Source: CAUPWF01 sp964369755 (lineage in GTDB: Bacteria > Bacillota > Clostridia > Lachnospirales > Lachnospiraceae). Taken from it: a stretch of DNA of 64,000 nt. Below, one piece after another: positions 55,027 to 62,509 of this stretch. A program made the position numbers and the translations under genes. Position 1 is the stretch's first letter. The number at the start of each line of letters is the position of its first letter. The notes beneath the pieces were generated by a model that did no database searches, was not told the origin of the DNA, and saw only the letters and a list, made by a program, of their open reading frames with translations. Location: contig CAYJFY010000010.1 in the NCBI GenBank assembly GCA_964369755.1, positions 1 to 64,000 of the forward strand. Reading direction: 5' to 3'.

Positions 55027-55079
55027 CCCTCTATTCGCAACTTCTCGGATCTATTCCCTCTATTCGCAACTCCTCAGAT
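55027..55079 (-). repeat. direct repeat of about 24 bp overlapping the prepilin peptidase stop
   Basis: 55027-55050 and 55056-55079 match at 22 of 24 positions, with a 29-bp period. The second copy includes the last codons and stop of the prepilin peptidase gene. The first is in the gap before the TadE-like gene. It looks like a recent local duplication. Confidence 0.7.
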
Positions 55080-55481
55080 TAGTAGCATTCCAAAATATCC
55101 AAGAAGCAAGAATGGGAACAATGGAACTGTGGTTTTTTTGTCCGCTTTCTTTCGAATCACTTGCAGACCACCATATGTTGCACACAAGAGAAACGCGATC
55201 ATCATGCAGACCATGAATCCCTCAACTCCCCAAGCAATTCCAACCAACAACATGACGATACTATCTCCCCAACCAATGGCTTCCTTGCTCCACTTACTCA
55301 CCAATAGAAACACCCCTCCCATTAGCATCCCTACCGCATGAACAAACAAGCCTTGATATTCGAGTACTACTGTCACTCCAGTAATGACACCCCCTAGGAG
55401 AACCATGGCAGCCGAGATCTTTCGGTATTTGATATCCCCGATCGCAATGACCAACAGATACATGCCCCATATTATCCACAT
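55074..55481 (-). CDS. A24-family prepilin peptidase (TadV/CpaA-like)
   Basis: A 135-aa, mostly hydrophobic aspartic peptidase. The first catalytic aspartate is in AIGDIKYRKIS and the second in the GxGD motif GWGDSIVML. It should process the leader peptides of the Flp pilin and TadE-like pseudopilins. It lacks the N-methyltransferase domain of classical PilD. ATG 55481 is used (AAGGGAG ten bases upstream); a GTG three codons earlier is an alternative. It overlaps the upstream gene by 10 bp. Confidence 0.85.
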   Translation of the reverse strand: MWIIWGMYLLVIAIGDIKYRKISAAMVLLGGVITGVTVVLEYQGLFVHAVGMLMGGVFLLVSKWSKEAIGWGDSIVMLLVGIAWGVEGFMVCMMIAFLLCATYGGLQVIRKKADKKTTVPLFPFLLLGYFGMLLI

Positions 55482-56452
55482 CGATCGCACACTCCCTTCC
55501 CCACAACCTCAGACCGTGGAACCGCATATATGGTTCGTTTCAACCCACTACAATTCAATGTCTTGTGATAGTGATTCCCATGTTCTGTCACGTAGACCAT
55601 TCCCTTCTCACTAGTGTCAGGCTTGCAGATGGCACAGGAGTAGTACTTTTCTCCCTCTGCATTTCTCACGGATTCCAACTGCTCTGCTAGCTCGGTATAA
55701 ATCGATAACTGTAGATGACTACACTGATAGTCGATATGATATACACTCCCCGTATCTGTGACATAGACGATATCCTCGCGCTCCGAGAATGTGGCATCCC
55801 GATACCCTACCCAGAGTTTTACTTTCAGCTCTTCTTGAAAGCTCATCCCAAGCTCTAGGAATCTTGGCACAGGCAGAGCGATACGGTAGTGTACATCCAT
55901 CTGCAAGATTCCACTATGGAGTGATACCGATGATTTACTACAATCTAATCCACTGCTGCCGTCTAGGATGATACTGTCGTCTAGCCAAGTAACTCCCACC
56001 GCCTCCACCACCTCTTCTTGGATGGTTTGATTCGATAACATAGGAATCAGGATTGCTTCTTTTATCAGATTTCTACTGGCTTGATGCATGCCCGCCCGAA
56101 CTTCTAGCTGAACAACCATGACTTCTAGCAAGAATAATAGACAGATAATCGCATAGAGGAATACTGGGGTAATCAAGGATGCTTCTACCGTCACACTCGA
56201 GCGGTAGGTCTGTGAGATGTATCGGGATGTTTTTCTCCCGCTGTTTGAAAATTTAGATCTTATTTGTTTGGATGTGTTAACGGAATTATTTGACACCAAG
56301 GCCAAGAAAGAGTCTTTCTCCTTTCGTAATTTTATTTTTTTGTTGGGGTGTTTTAATTGCGAACCTTGTCCACACTGCGAACCTTGTCCACACTGCGAAC
56401 GTTGTTCACACTGCAAACGTTGCTCGCAGGGGAGAAAAACATCTCGATACAT
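55472..56452 (-). CDS. TadE-like protein with variable Cys-rich N-terminus and two C-terminal Cys/His modules
   Basis: A 326-aa protein. Residues 1-80 are encoded by a segment bounded by 28-bp inverted repeats and include four CxQxxQ hexapeptides. The TadE membrane segment starts at SSVTVEASL (86-94), which is unusually far from the start. The exported middle is beta-rich. Two C-terminal modules share the pattern VYVT-x2-G-x2-YH-x4-CS-x-L-x3-IY and a later CxxC (CAIC, CDRC), which looks like a metal site. ATG 56452 is well supported by AAAGGAG seven bases upstream. It lies between the DUF5702-like gene and the prepilin peptidase. Confidence 0.75.
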   Translation of the reverse strand: MYRDVFLPCEQRLQCEQRSQCGQGSQCGQGSQLKHPNKKIKLRKEKDSFLALVSNNSVNTSKQIRSKFSNSGRKTSRYISQTYRSSVTVEASLITPVFLYAIICLLFLLEVMVVQLEVRAGMHQASRNLIKEAILIPMLSNQTIQEEVVEAVGVTWLDDSIILDGSSGLDCSKSSVSLHSGILQMDVHYRIALPVPRFLELGMSFQEELKVKLWVGYRDATFSEREDIVYVTDTGSVYHIDYQCSHLQLSIYTELAEQLESVRNAEGEKYYSCAICKPDTSEKGMVYVTEHGNHYHKTLNCSGLKRTIYAVPRSEVVGKGVCDRCG

Positions 56453-56457
56453 CTCAC
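56212..56457. repeat. 246-bp segment bounded by 28-bp inverted repeats (candidate invertible coding segment)
   Basis: Arms 56212-56239 and 56430-56457 are reverse complements at 27 of 28 positions; the interior is 190 bp. Each arm encodes MYRDVFLP read outward-in and GRKTSRYIS read inward-out. Both strands are open across the whole segment, 80 codons each, in a frame that would join to the rest of the TadE-like gene after inversion. The start codon lies inside the right arm and its ribosome site (56460-56466) just outside. No recombinase gene is in the window. Confidence 0.7.
56358..56429. repeat. four-copy 18-bp tandem repeat inside the inverted segment
   Basis: Units begin at 56358, 56376, 56394 and 56412 (the first two identical, TGCGAACCTTGTCCACAC). 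On the minus strand they encode CGQGSQ-type hexapeptides and on the plus strand CEPCPH-type hexapeptides. The last unit abuts the right inverted-repeat arm. Confidence 0.85.
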
Positions 56458-56469
56458 TTCTCCTTTGTA

Positions 56470-57828
56470 TTACCGATATCCGTAGTAAATTGGAAATCCA
56501 TATTGGTATCCCTCTGGCACTGATGCCATACAGGATAAATCTAGTTTGCTAATACAGTGATCCACCTGAAAGCTCTTGCTTCCATATTCGCTGATTCGCA
56601 TTTCTATCAGATCAAGAATCCGCATGGTGAGTAAGTCGACTCCCTTCAGATAGAGTAATGTCTCGATATAGTCTTCATAATACAGACCCGTATCCGTATG
56701 GCTTCCACTTGATTTTTTGTCTTGTGCCGTGCCTAGAAGAAAGAGTCCGGACAGGCTCAACTGCCAATCCTTTTCCTGTTTGATTAATTCTACGGCTTGT
56801 CCCTCTAGTAGGCTCCGAATATCCATCACGGATTCCCCATATGCCCACCCTAGTAAGAGTGCTTGCTTAAATGCGGACTCTAGACTTGGAACTCCAACCG
56901 CAGTTGCTAGTGTCAAGGATAGAGCAGACACTTCTGCCTGTTTCCCTGAGCTATTCATGAGACAGAGATAGTTCGCTCCTGTCCGCACTAGGAGTAATTG
57001 ATGCACCACACTCTCTAGATTCTTCGCATCAGAATGTTTCCCAGCCACCAGATACTCCAATTCATAAGATAATCCCTGACTGCGCTCTTCGTCTGCGGCA
57101 TGCTGAAACTTTTCCGCGCTATATTGCGTTAGGGCAAATCGCTCCACCACTTCCGTTGTCTTAGGTTGCAGAAAACTCCCATGTCCCTGATTCAACGTAC
57201 GCCTAGAGGGAAGCTGGTCTAGATCCACCGTTGTCTTGGATATGGTGTTTCCTTTTGGAAACACCAGTTGTACGATCCCCATGCTATCGAGTCCCGTGAG
57301 ATTTCCTAATAGTTCTTCCCCACCTAGCTCCTCGCCTCCTAGACTTCCGTCCTCCAAATCATTCTGTTCTATGCCTTCACTAGACAGCCGCTCCCATTCT
57401 TCACTCTGGTTGATTAATTTGTCCAAGTGCCCAAACCCAAACTTCATCTCAATATAATTCACAATCTGTTCTCTTGCTGCAGCCCCCTCATAATCGGTCA
57501 AGTGCTGCACTCCTACAAAATCCACCTGTGTGTCTGACATACCATAAAACTCGAGACGTTGCTTGATATGATCTAGATCAAATCCTTTGGATTCATAAGT
57601 CGCATCAATTGCGAAAATATCAAACGTCTCATACAGCCCCTCATGATATTCTCCAAACGCGGACTGTACTGCAACATCTGCCTCCCCACGCTTGTAATAT
57701 TTCGATAATTGAATTTCACCCGCCCGCATAAGCGCACCAACAAATAGGAGTAAGGATACCGTAATCATAGAAAGAAACACCGTCACCTCAGCCTGATAGC
57801 TCTTTTGCACTATACCTTGCTGTCTCAT
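56470..57828 (-). CDS. DUF5702-like membrane protein of the Tad locus
   Basis: A 452-aa protein. An N-terminal membrane segment with a TadE/pilin-like character (SYQAEVTVFLSMITVSLLLF) is followed by a large exported domain. The stretch QLSKYYKRGEADVAVQSAFG and the repeated Leu/Glu helices match what I recall of DUF5702 proteins in Tad clusters. It may be a minor pseudopilin or pilus-base component. ATG 57828 overlaps the stop of the Flp gene by 4 bp or less in context; a GTG eight codons upstream is possible. No strong ribosome site is visible for either, which suggests coupling. Confidence 0.65.
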   Translation of the reverse strand: MRQQGIVQKSYQAEVTVFLSMITVSLLLFVGALMRAGEIQLSKYYKRGEADVAVQSAFGEYHEGLYETFDIFAIDATYESKGFDLDHIKQRLEFYGMSDTQVDFVGVQHLTDYEGAAAREQIVNYIEMKFGFGHLDKLINQSEEWERLSSEGIEQNDLEDGSLGGEELGGEELLGNLTGLDSMGIVQLVFPKGNTISKTTVDLDQLPSRRTLNQGHGSFLQPKTTEVVERFALTQYSAEKFQHAADEERSQGLSYELEYLVAGKHSDAKNLESVVHQLLLVRTGANYLCLMNSSGKQAEVSALSLTLATAVGVPSLESAFKQALLLGWAYGESVMDIRSLLEGQAVELIKQEKDWQLSLSGLFLLGTAQDKKSSGSHTDTGLYYEDYIETLLYLKGVDLLTMRILDLIEMRISEYGSKSFQVDHCISKLDLSCMASVPEGYQYGFPIYYGYR

Positions 57829-57832
57829 ACAT

Positions 57833-58036
57833 TTATATCCGAGAACTCTCACTAGTAATCTTCGAGAATATACTTTCTACCAGTGCAGTCAACTGATCCT
57901 CAAATATAATAACTAGACCGATTAGTACTACCAAAATCAGGATAACCTCTACAACACCAATCCCTTCATCATTGAATAATACCCTACGTATTCGAATCTT
58001 AATCTTCCTAACCTGTTTCATCATTCGTTTGCTCAT
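57833..58036 (-). CDS. Flp1-type IVb pilin
   Basis: A 67-aa prepilin. A basic leader (MSKRMMKQVRKIKIRIRRVL) precedes the processing region NDEGIGVVEVILILVVLIGL, with the hydrophobic core and the conserved glutamate. The short C-terminus is typical of Flp pilins, the major subunit of Tad pili. GGGGAG precedes the ATG. It sits between the TadC-like and DUF5702-like genes. Confidence 0.88.
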   Translation of the reverse strand: MSKRMMKQVRKIKIRIRRVLFNDEGIGVVEVILILVVLIGLVIIFEDQLTALVESIFSKITSESSRI

Positions 58037-58065
58037 ATGTGCTCCCCGTTTCTATGTGATTGTAT

Positions 58066-59319
58066 TTACATGGTTAAAAACGTTGGAAGAATCACGACTA
58101 CTAGCACGATCATCAGCATCAAGAACATGGGCATCAGTAACTTTGTCCCTGCCCTCTCCCCTAGCTGTTTTGCCCGCGCCTTCCTCTCCTCATTTGCCTC
58201 TCGCGCCTCTGCTTCCAACAATGTATAGACTCCCTTTGCCCCCTTCTTCACATATTGTCCGAGTAGATGCCCTAGCTTTCGATAAATTCCTAGTTGACAC
58301 CGATTCCCGAACCGATCATATGCCTCCACCTCAGATATTCCATTTTTCATTTCATTGTGTGCAACTCGCATCTCCTCATAGGCTGGTCGTACCCGCTCCT
58401 CCGATTCATATATTTCCACAATGCGAATCCATGCATTCTTCGTCGTCATTCCAGCACCAATCAAAAGCAACAGCCGATTCACAATCTCTGGATAATCCAA
58501 CATCATCATCATATCCCTTTGATTCTTTCTCTTCTTTTCGTCCATTTTCTTCTTGTACCAGAGCATGGCTGCAGCAAACAGACCCAAGAAGGCAATCAGG
58601 GCACCTCTCCACTGGGTGCTATATGACCAAGTAAGACTCTCTTCCCCCCATTCACTTGGCAACGGAAACGTGGATTCCGTATTGCTGGACTCTTCCACCT
58701 CCTCCATCTCCTCCTGCAACAAGAAAACCTCTTGCTCCTCCCCACGATCGAGGGGATAGACCCTTACCGTTCTGGTATATTGCGCCTCACTCTCTGCATA
58801 ATACAACATGGCTGTTAACTCCACGAGTGTTCCGTCCCTCTCTACATGATCATCATCAGGTGTCCCATCCTTTTCCAACGCCTGATAGGGACTCCATTTC
58901 CAGACTACTTCAAAGGGCAGACCTTCTAATTCACTGACCAAATTCAGTGGCTGATCAATCTGATCAAAACTCGTATTTTCCCCGAGTATTACTGTGTCTA
59001 GAACTCGAATTGCTTCCTCTTGCTTCTGTTGCACCTCATCTTGTGTATAAAGTTGCTCCCCTACCTCTACTTCCACCGTCCTCTTCTCGCCCGACTCCCC
59101 AAAATAAACATTAAGCGTTTCGGACTTGTTGCCGCCTCCGTAGGTATTCCGCAGCAGACATTCTAGGTCTTGCGGATTGTCTCTTATATAAATCAAGCTC
59201 CCGAGAATCATACTGCTGACTACAATGACTCCCATCCATTTGACCTCTCTGGTCGTCAATCCTAATTGCGTTATCCATTGCCCTATAAACTCCTTCCAAT
59301 ACAATATCTTCTGTTTCAA
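58066..59319 (-). CDS. TadC-like inner-membrane platform protein with exported N-terminal domain
   Basis: A 417-aa protein. After a first span (GVIVVSSMILGSLIYI) there is an exported, acidic domain of about 190 residues (including EEMEEVEESSNTES). A second span (GALIAFLGLFAAAMLWYKKK) leads to a type II secretion F-like domain: YPEIVNRLLLLIGAGMTTKN, LGQYVKKGAKG and a final MFLMLMIVLVVVILPTFL. Usual TadC proteins lack the large N-terminal domain. The start is TTG 59319 with AAGGGATGG upstream. Confidence 0.75.
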   Translation of the reverse strand: MKQKILYWKEFIGQWITQLGLTTREVKWMGVIVVSSMILGSLIYIRDNPQDLECLLRNTYGGGNKSETLNVYFGESGEKRTVEVEVGEQLYTQDEVQQKQEEAIRVLDTVILGENTSFDQIDQPLNLVSELEGLPFEVVWKWSPYQALEKDGTPDDDHVERDGTLVELTAMLYYAESEAQYTRTVRVYPLDRGEEQEVFLLQEEMEEVEESSNTESTFPLPSEWGEESLTWSYSTQWRGALIAFLGLFAAAMLWYKKKMDEKKRKNQRDMMMMLDYPEIVNRLLLLIGAGMTTKNAWIRIVEIYESEERVRPAYEEMRVAHNEMKNGISEVEAYDRFGNRCQLGIYRKLGHLLGQYVKKGAKGVYTLLEAEAREANEERKARAKQLGERAGTKLLMPMFLMLMIVLVVVILPTFLTM

Positions 59320-59355
59320 ATCACCATCCCTTGCTTTCTCATCTGTATCAACACC

Positions 59356-60078
59356 CTATATCTCTATGGATATCAGAGCCTCTCCCCAACAATATGCAAC
59401 TGCATAGATTCCGAGGCATACCGTCATAATCGAAACGCCTAGAATATTCCCATATAGAATATTCATAAGGTCTGGGAACGTGACTCTCATATAGCATAAA
59501 ATTCCGATCGGTACTGCCACCATAATTCGAAACTCTAGCCTCTTTGCCGTCAAGATCGTCTTGATCTCCCGCTGAACCTCTATCTTCTCGCAGATGTGAT
59601 TCACCGCCTTTCGAATAATCTCGATGCTGTCCCCACCAGAGCGCTTCGCAATACAAAATACAATGACAAAATTCTCCACGTCATCTAACGCAATCTTCTT
59701 CGACCATTGTGTTAGAATCTTCTCAATCGGAACATTCATCTGAATCAGATTCTCCATCTTCGCCAAATCGGATAAAATCTTGGCATTTTTCTCATACTTG
59801 TATTGCCTCTCCAACTCTTTTCGCGCTTCTTTCATCGCATTCTCTACCGCATAGCCACTGCGTAGTGATGAAGATAAATTCTGCAAGTAATCACGAAACT
59901 GATTGATAAACTTCGCCTTCATCTTCACCTCATAATACCGTTTCCACCTTCCGTAAAAAACAAGACCAAGTGGAGCTAATACCAATAGCGCGTAGAGGGA
60001 ATTATAAAAGATAAAGGATAATGCGGAAAGAATTGCAATAATTTGCAACCATGCCAGAACGTTCTCAGATTTTCTCAT
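59356..60078 (-). CDS. TadB-like inner-membrane platform protein
   Basis: A 240-aa type II secretion F-domain protein. Two N-terminal spans are followed by LQNLSSSLRSGYAVENAMKE, IVFCIAKRSGGDSIEIIRKA and two C-terminal spans. This is the standard TadB arrangement. It overlaps tadA by 14 bp. With the TadC-like protein it forms the platform acted on by the TadA ATPase. Confidence 0.85.
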   Translation of the reverse strand: MRKSENVLAWLQIIAILSALSFIFYNSLYALLVLAPLGLVFYGRWKRYYEVKMKAKFINQFRDYLQNLSSSLRSGYAVENAMKEARKELERQYKYEKNAKILSDLAKMENLIQMNVPIEKILTQWSKKIALDDVENFVIVFCIAKRSGGDSIEIIRKAVNHICEKIEVQREIKTILTAKRLEFRIMVAVPIGILCYMRVTFPDLMNILYGNILGVSIMTVCLGIYAVAYCWGEALISIEI

Positions 60079-61285
60079 ATCCTGCTGCCAATAATTTTTC
60101 CTTATGATATAGTGGATTCACGTATAACATTTCGCCTTGAATTTTTCCATGTACTTCCTCCCTTTCTTGATACCTGTACAGTGTCCGAAGTGCAATCTCA
60201 TCCGAGCCCGAATCAAGCCCCATAAGCTCCGATACCTCTAACACTTTCCTGCTCCCATCCCGCAGTCTACCAACATGGACGATGATATCTAGCGCAGAAG
60301 CAATCTGCCGACGAATTGCACTTAGTGTTGCAGTTTCTAACCCCATAAGCGCCATCATCTCTAGGCGGGATAGCATGTCTTTTGGAGTATTTGCATGTGC
60401 TGTGGTGAGAGAACCATCATGCCCTGTATTCATCGCCATCAACATGTCAATGACTTCCTCCCCTCTCACCTCTCCCACGATGATGCGGTTTGGGCGCATC
60501 CGCAGGGATGTTCGAATCAATTGTCTGATTGAAATCTCACCCTCTCCCTCTACATTGGCCATTCTTGCCTCCATCTGCACCAGATTCTGAATTCCATTCA
60601 GTTGCAACTCTGCATTGTCCTCTATGGTGATAATCCGCTCTGTTTCTGGAATATATCCAGAGAGTGCATTCAGCATGGTGGTCTTCCCCGATCCTGTTCC
60701 ACCACTAATCAGTATATTGTACTTCGCCTTAATTAATGCCTCCAACATAACGGCCACTTCCTCACTCATACTGCCAAATGCAATCAGATTCTCTATGGTG
60801 ATCGGTTGTTTGCTGAATTTTCTTATGGTTACAATGGGCCCGTTCAGTGCAACCGGATAGAGCACTACATTCACACGGGATCCGTCTTCCAATCGAGTGT
60901 CTACAATGGGCGATGCTTCATTGACCAACCGATTGGCACCTCCCACAATCTGCTGTATGATATTTTCTAGTTTTTCCCGAGACCAGAAACGTTTTTCAAT
61001 GGCGAATAATCGTCCGTCTTTCTCAATAAAAATATTCTCAGTTCCATTGATCATAATCTCTGTGATACTGTCATCTTCGATGAGATCTTGTAGGAAGTCT
61101 AGTTTTCGAAACGCTTGAAACAGCTCCTTGCCGATCTGCATCCGCTCCTGAATCGGAATATACTGACTCTTCCCTAACTCTTTGATCGCCTCATAGATGA
61201 TCTCTTGCAATCTGCCGTCACTGATCTCTTCTTGGACATCCACCATCTGCAAGATTCGTTCGTGTAACTCTTCTGACTTCATCAT
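60065..61285 (-). CDS. tadA: Tad pilus assembly ATPase
   Basis: A 406-aa CpaF/TadA secretion ATPase. The N-terminal domain contains DDSITEIMINGTENIFIEKD. Walker A is GGTGSGKT (195-202). The Asp and His boxes are IIVGEVRGEEVIDMLMAMNTGHDGS in two parts around Glu, with LTTAHANTPKDMLSRLE following. It powers pilus assembly. It overlaps the upstream gene by 4 bp (ATGA) and has GAGGAAG ahead of the ATG. Confidence 0.93.
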   Translation of the reverse strand: MMKSEELHERILQMVDVQEEISDGRLQEIIYEAIKELGKSQYIPIQERMQIGKELFQAFRKLDFLQDLIEDDSITEIMINGTENIFIEKDGRLFAIEKRFWSREKLENIIQQIVGGANRLVNEASPIVDTRLEDGSRVNVVLYPVALNGPIVTIRKFSKQPITIENLIAFGSMSEEVAVMLEALIKAKYNILISGGTGSGKTTMLNALSGYIPETERIITIEDNAELQLNGIQNLVQMEARMANVEGEGEISIRQLIRTSLRMRPNRIIVGEVRGEEVIDMLMAMNTGHDGSLTTAHANTPKDMLSRLEMMALMGLETATLSAIRRQIASALDIIVHVGRLRDGSRKVLEVSELMGLDSGSDEIALRTLYRYQEREEVHGKIQGEMLYVNPLYHKEKLLAAGYEKI

Positions 61286-62289
61286 GTTGCTTCCTCTTTT
61301 GCCAAACAGATTGCATAGCGCTTGATAGACTCGAGAATCTCCTCACGCTCCTCACTCTCACATTCAGGAATTTGAACTTCTAAAAATTTTTTCTCCTCTT
61401 CTGGGTGAAACAATCGTAGATTTCGCTCAAATTGCTGTCGTTTTTTTTCGTCTGTAAACTTTGTCCGAACCGGCATATACACGATGTCACATTCCTTGAT
61501 CACATCTGCAAATCCTCGGATACAGCTATCTAGGTCTAACACAATGGCTTCGTATGGACTAATTTTCTTCAGAGTCATAATCATGTTTGACCACTCCTCT
61601 TGTTCTACGTTCTTCAACTCCCAACTGACTGTCATAGGTGTAATATAATCATAGTCGTCTCCACTCTTGATGAAGGTCTTCAATCGCTGTTTCATCTCTG
61701 ACTCGTCAGAATCCTGCTTGAGAAAATACAGAAAATCTGCTAGATTCCCCTCATCTTCTTGCTCCTCCACTCCTGAATATTCCTCAAGATTGATATAGAG
61801 TGCACGGACAAACTCCCCACAATATGTACTTGCAACAGCTTTTGCAAACATAGTTTGTCCATTCCGATGAACTGGGGAATAGACTCCGACCACCTTCGTC
61901 TTCATGGGTTTCGACTGCCCTTCCTCCAGCAATATATCCCTCTCGTCCACCTCAATCTTTCGATTGATTAAGCTGAAGATATCTTGCGCCGACTGATATC
62001 TGTAGATATAGGTGTTGTCTTCCACCTCCCAGCACTTTTGCTTGTTGGTCGTCAACCAATAGATACGATCCGCCATGTGATAAATCTCCTGGATGTTATC
62101 CTCAAATAGATCTGATATCACCACATAGTGAATCACCTCTTGCAGGGCAAACTTTTTTAATTGTTCAATCGAAGTGAAATTATGTATCTGTAGTCCATGA
62201 TTCTTAATCCTAAGTAACTGTTTCGTCAAAAATTCCGCATATGTCGACTCTGTATCACAGATTGCCAACACTTTATAGCGCACCTTCAC
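61282..62289 (-). CDS. TadZ/CpaE-like protein with degenerate P-loop
   Basis: A 335-aa protein. The N-terminal 120 residues resemble a receiver-like domain (VLAICDTESTYAEFL, then VVISDLF). The C-terminal part is a MinD/ParA-type fold, but the expected KGGxGKT is replaced by VYSPVHRNGQTMFAKA, which lacks both signature lysines. The Walker A' aspartate region is replaced by YINLEEY. It probably serves as a polar or membrane scaffold for TadA rather than as an ATPase. The start is GTG 62289 with AAGGGAAG upstream. It is the first gene of the Tad operon. Confidence 0.75.
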   Translation of the reverse strand: MKVRYKVLAICDTESTYAEFLTKQLLRIKNHGLQIHNFTSIEQLKKFALQEVIHYVVISDLFEDNIQEIYHMADRIYWLTTNKQKCWEVEDNTYIYRYQSAQDIFSLINRKIEVDERDILLEEGQSKPMKTKVVGVYSPVHRNGQTMFAKAVASTYCGEFVRALYINLEEYSGVEEQEDEGNLADFLYFLKQDSDESEMKQRLKTFIKSGDDYDYITPMTVSWELKNVEQEEWSNMIMTLKKISPYEAIVLDLDSCIRGFADVIKECDIVYMPVRTKFTDEKKRQQFERNLRLFHPEEEKKFLEVQIPECESEEREEILESIKRYAICLAKEEAT

Positions 62290-62333
62290 ACCACTTCCCT
62301 TCTGTGTTTTAAATCTTCAATTCTAAATTAACC

Positions 62334-62427
62334 GGTAACTCGTTGCTGAATACGCAACTTAGATTCGTGCATGCCACGAAAGAAAACCTACAAGATTGTA
62401 GTTACCCAAGCGATAAGATCCCGCTTG
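62334..62427 (-). ncRNA. structured 5' leader of the Tad operon, unknown family
   Basis: On the minus strand, between the promoter and the first gene, the RNA can form a 6-bp hairpin (CAAGCG/CGCTTG, 62407-62427) and a 7-bp closing stem (GGTAACT/AGTTACC, 62400-62406 with 62334-62340). The closing stem encloses two hairpins: TTCGTG/CACGAA (62364-62380) and GTTGC/GCAAC (62342-62358). A fourth small stem at 62388-62401 overlaps the closing stem and would compete with it. I do not recognise a known riboswitch. It might sense a metabolite or bind a protein. Confidence 0.5.
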
Positions 62428-62438
62428 TTGTAATGTGT

Positions 62439-62467
62439 ATTATATCCGTTCTCATTTAGTTTGTCTA
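62439..62467 (-). promoter_or_regulatory. promoter of the Tad operon
   Basis: Minus strand: -35 TAGACA (62462-62467), 17-bp spacer, consensus -10 TATAAT (62439-62444). Transcription would start about 5 bp before the structured leader, roughly 145 bp upstream of the first gene. Confidence 0.75.
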
Positions 62468-62470
62468 TAG

Positions 62471-62509
62471 CTTTTTTATAAAAAATAATCTTTGTGAAAT
62501 TTTCACAAA
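62471..62509 (-). terminator. terminator-like hairpin at the end of bofA
   Basis: Minus strand: TTTGTGAAA / TTTCACAAA (62491-62509), then GATTATTTTTTAT. The bofA stop codon is in the left arm. Confidence 0.65.

Noticed and set aside
56217..56552. 111-codon plus-strand frame as an independent gene
   Set aside because: It has no ribosome site in its present orientation and runs into the 3' end of the DUF5702-like gene. It is explained by the inverted repeat and reported as the possible alternative N-terminus instead.
62334..62427. tRNA-like cloverleaf on the minus strand
   Set aside because: The stems suggest a cloverleaf, but the supposed T loop lacks TTC-R-A, the anticodon-like loop has five bases, and the position in the leader of the Tad operon fits a regulatory RNA better.
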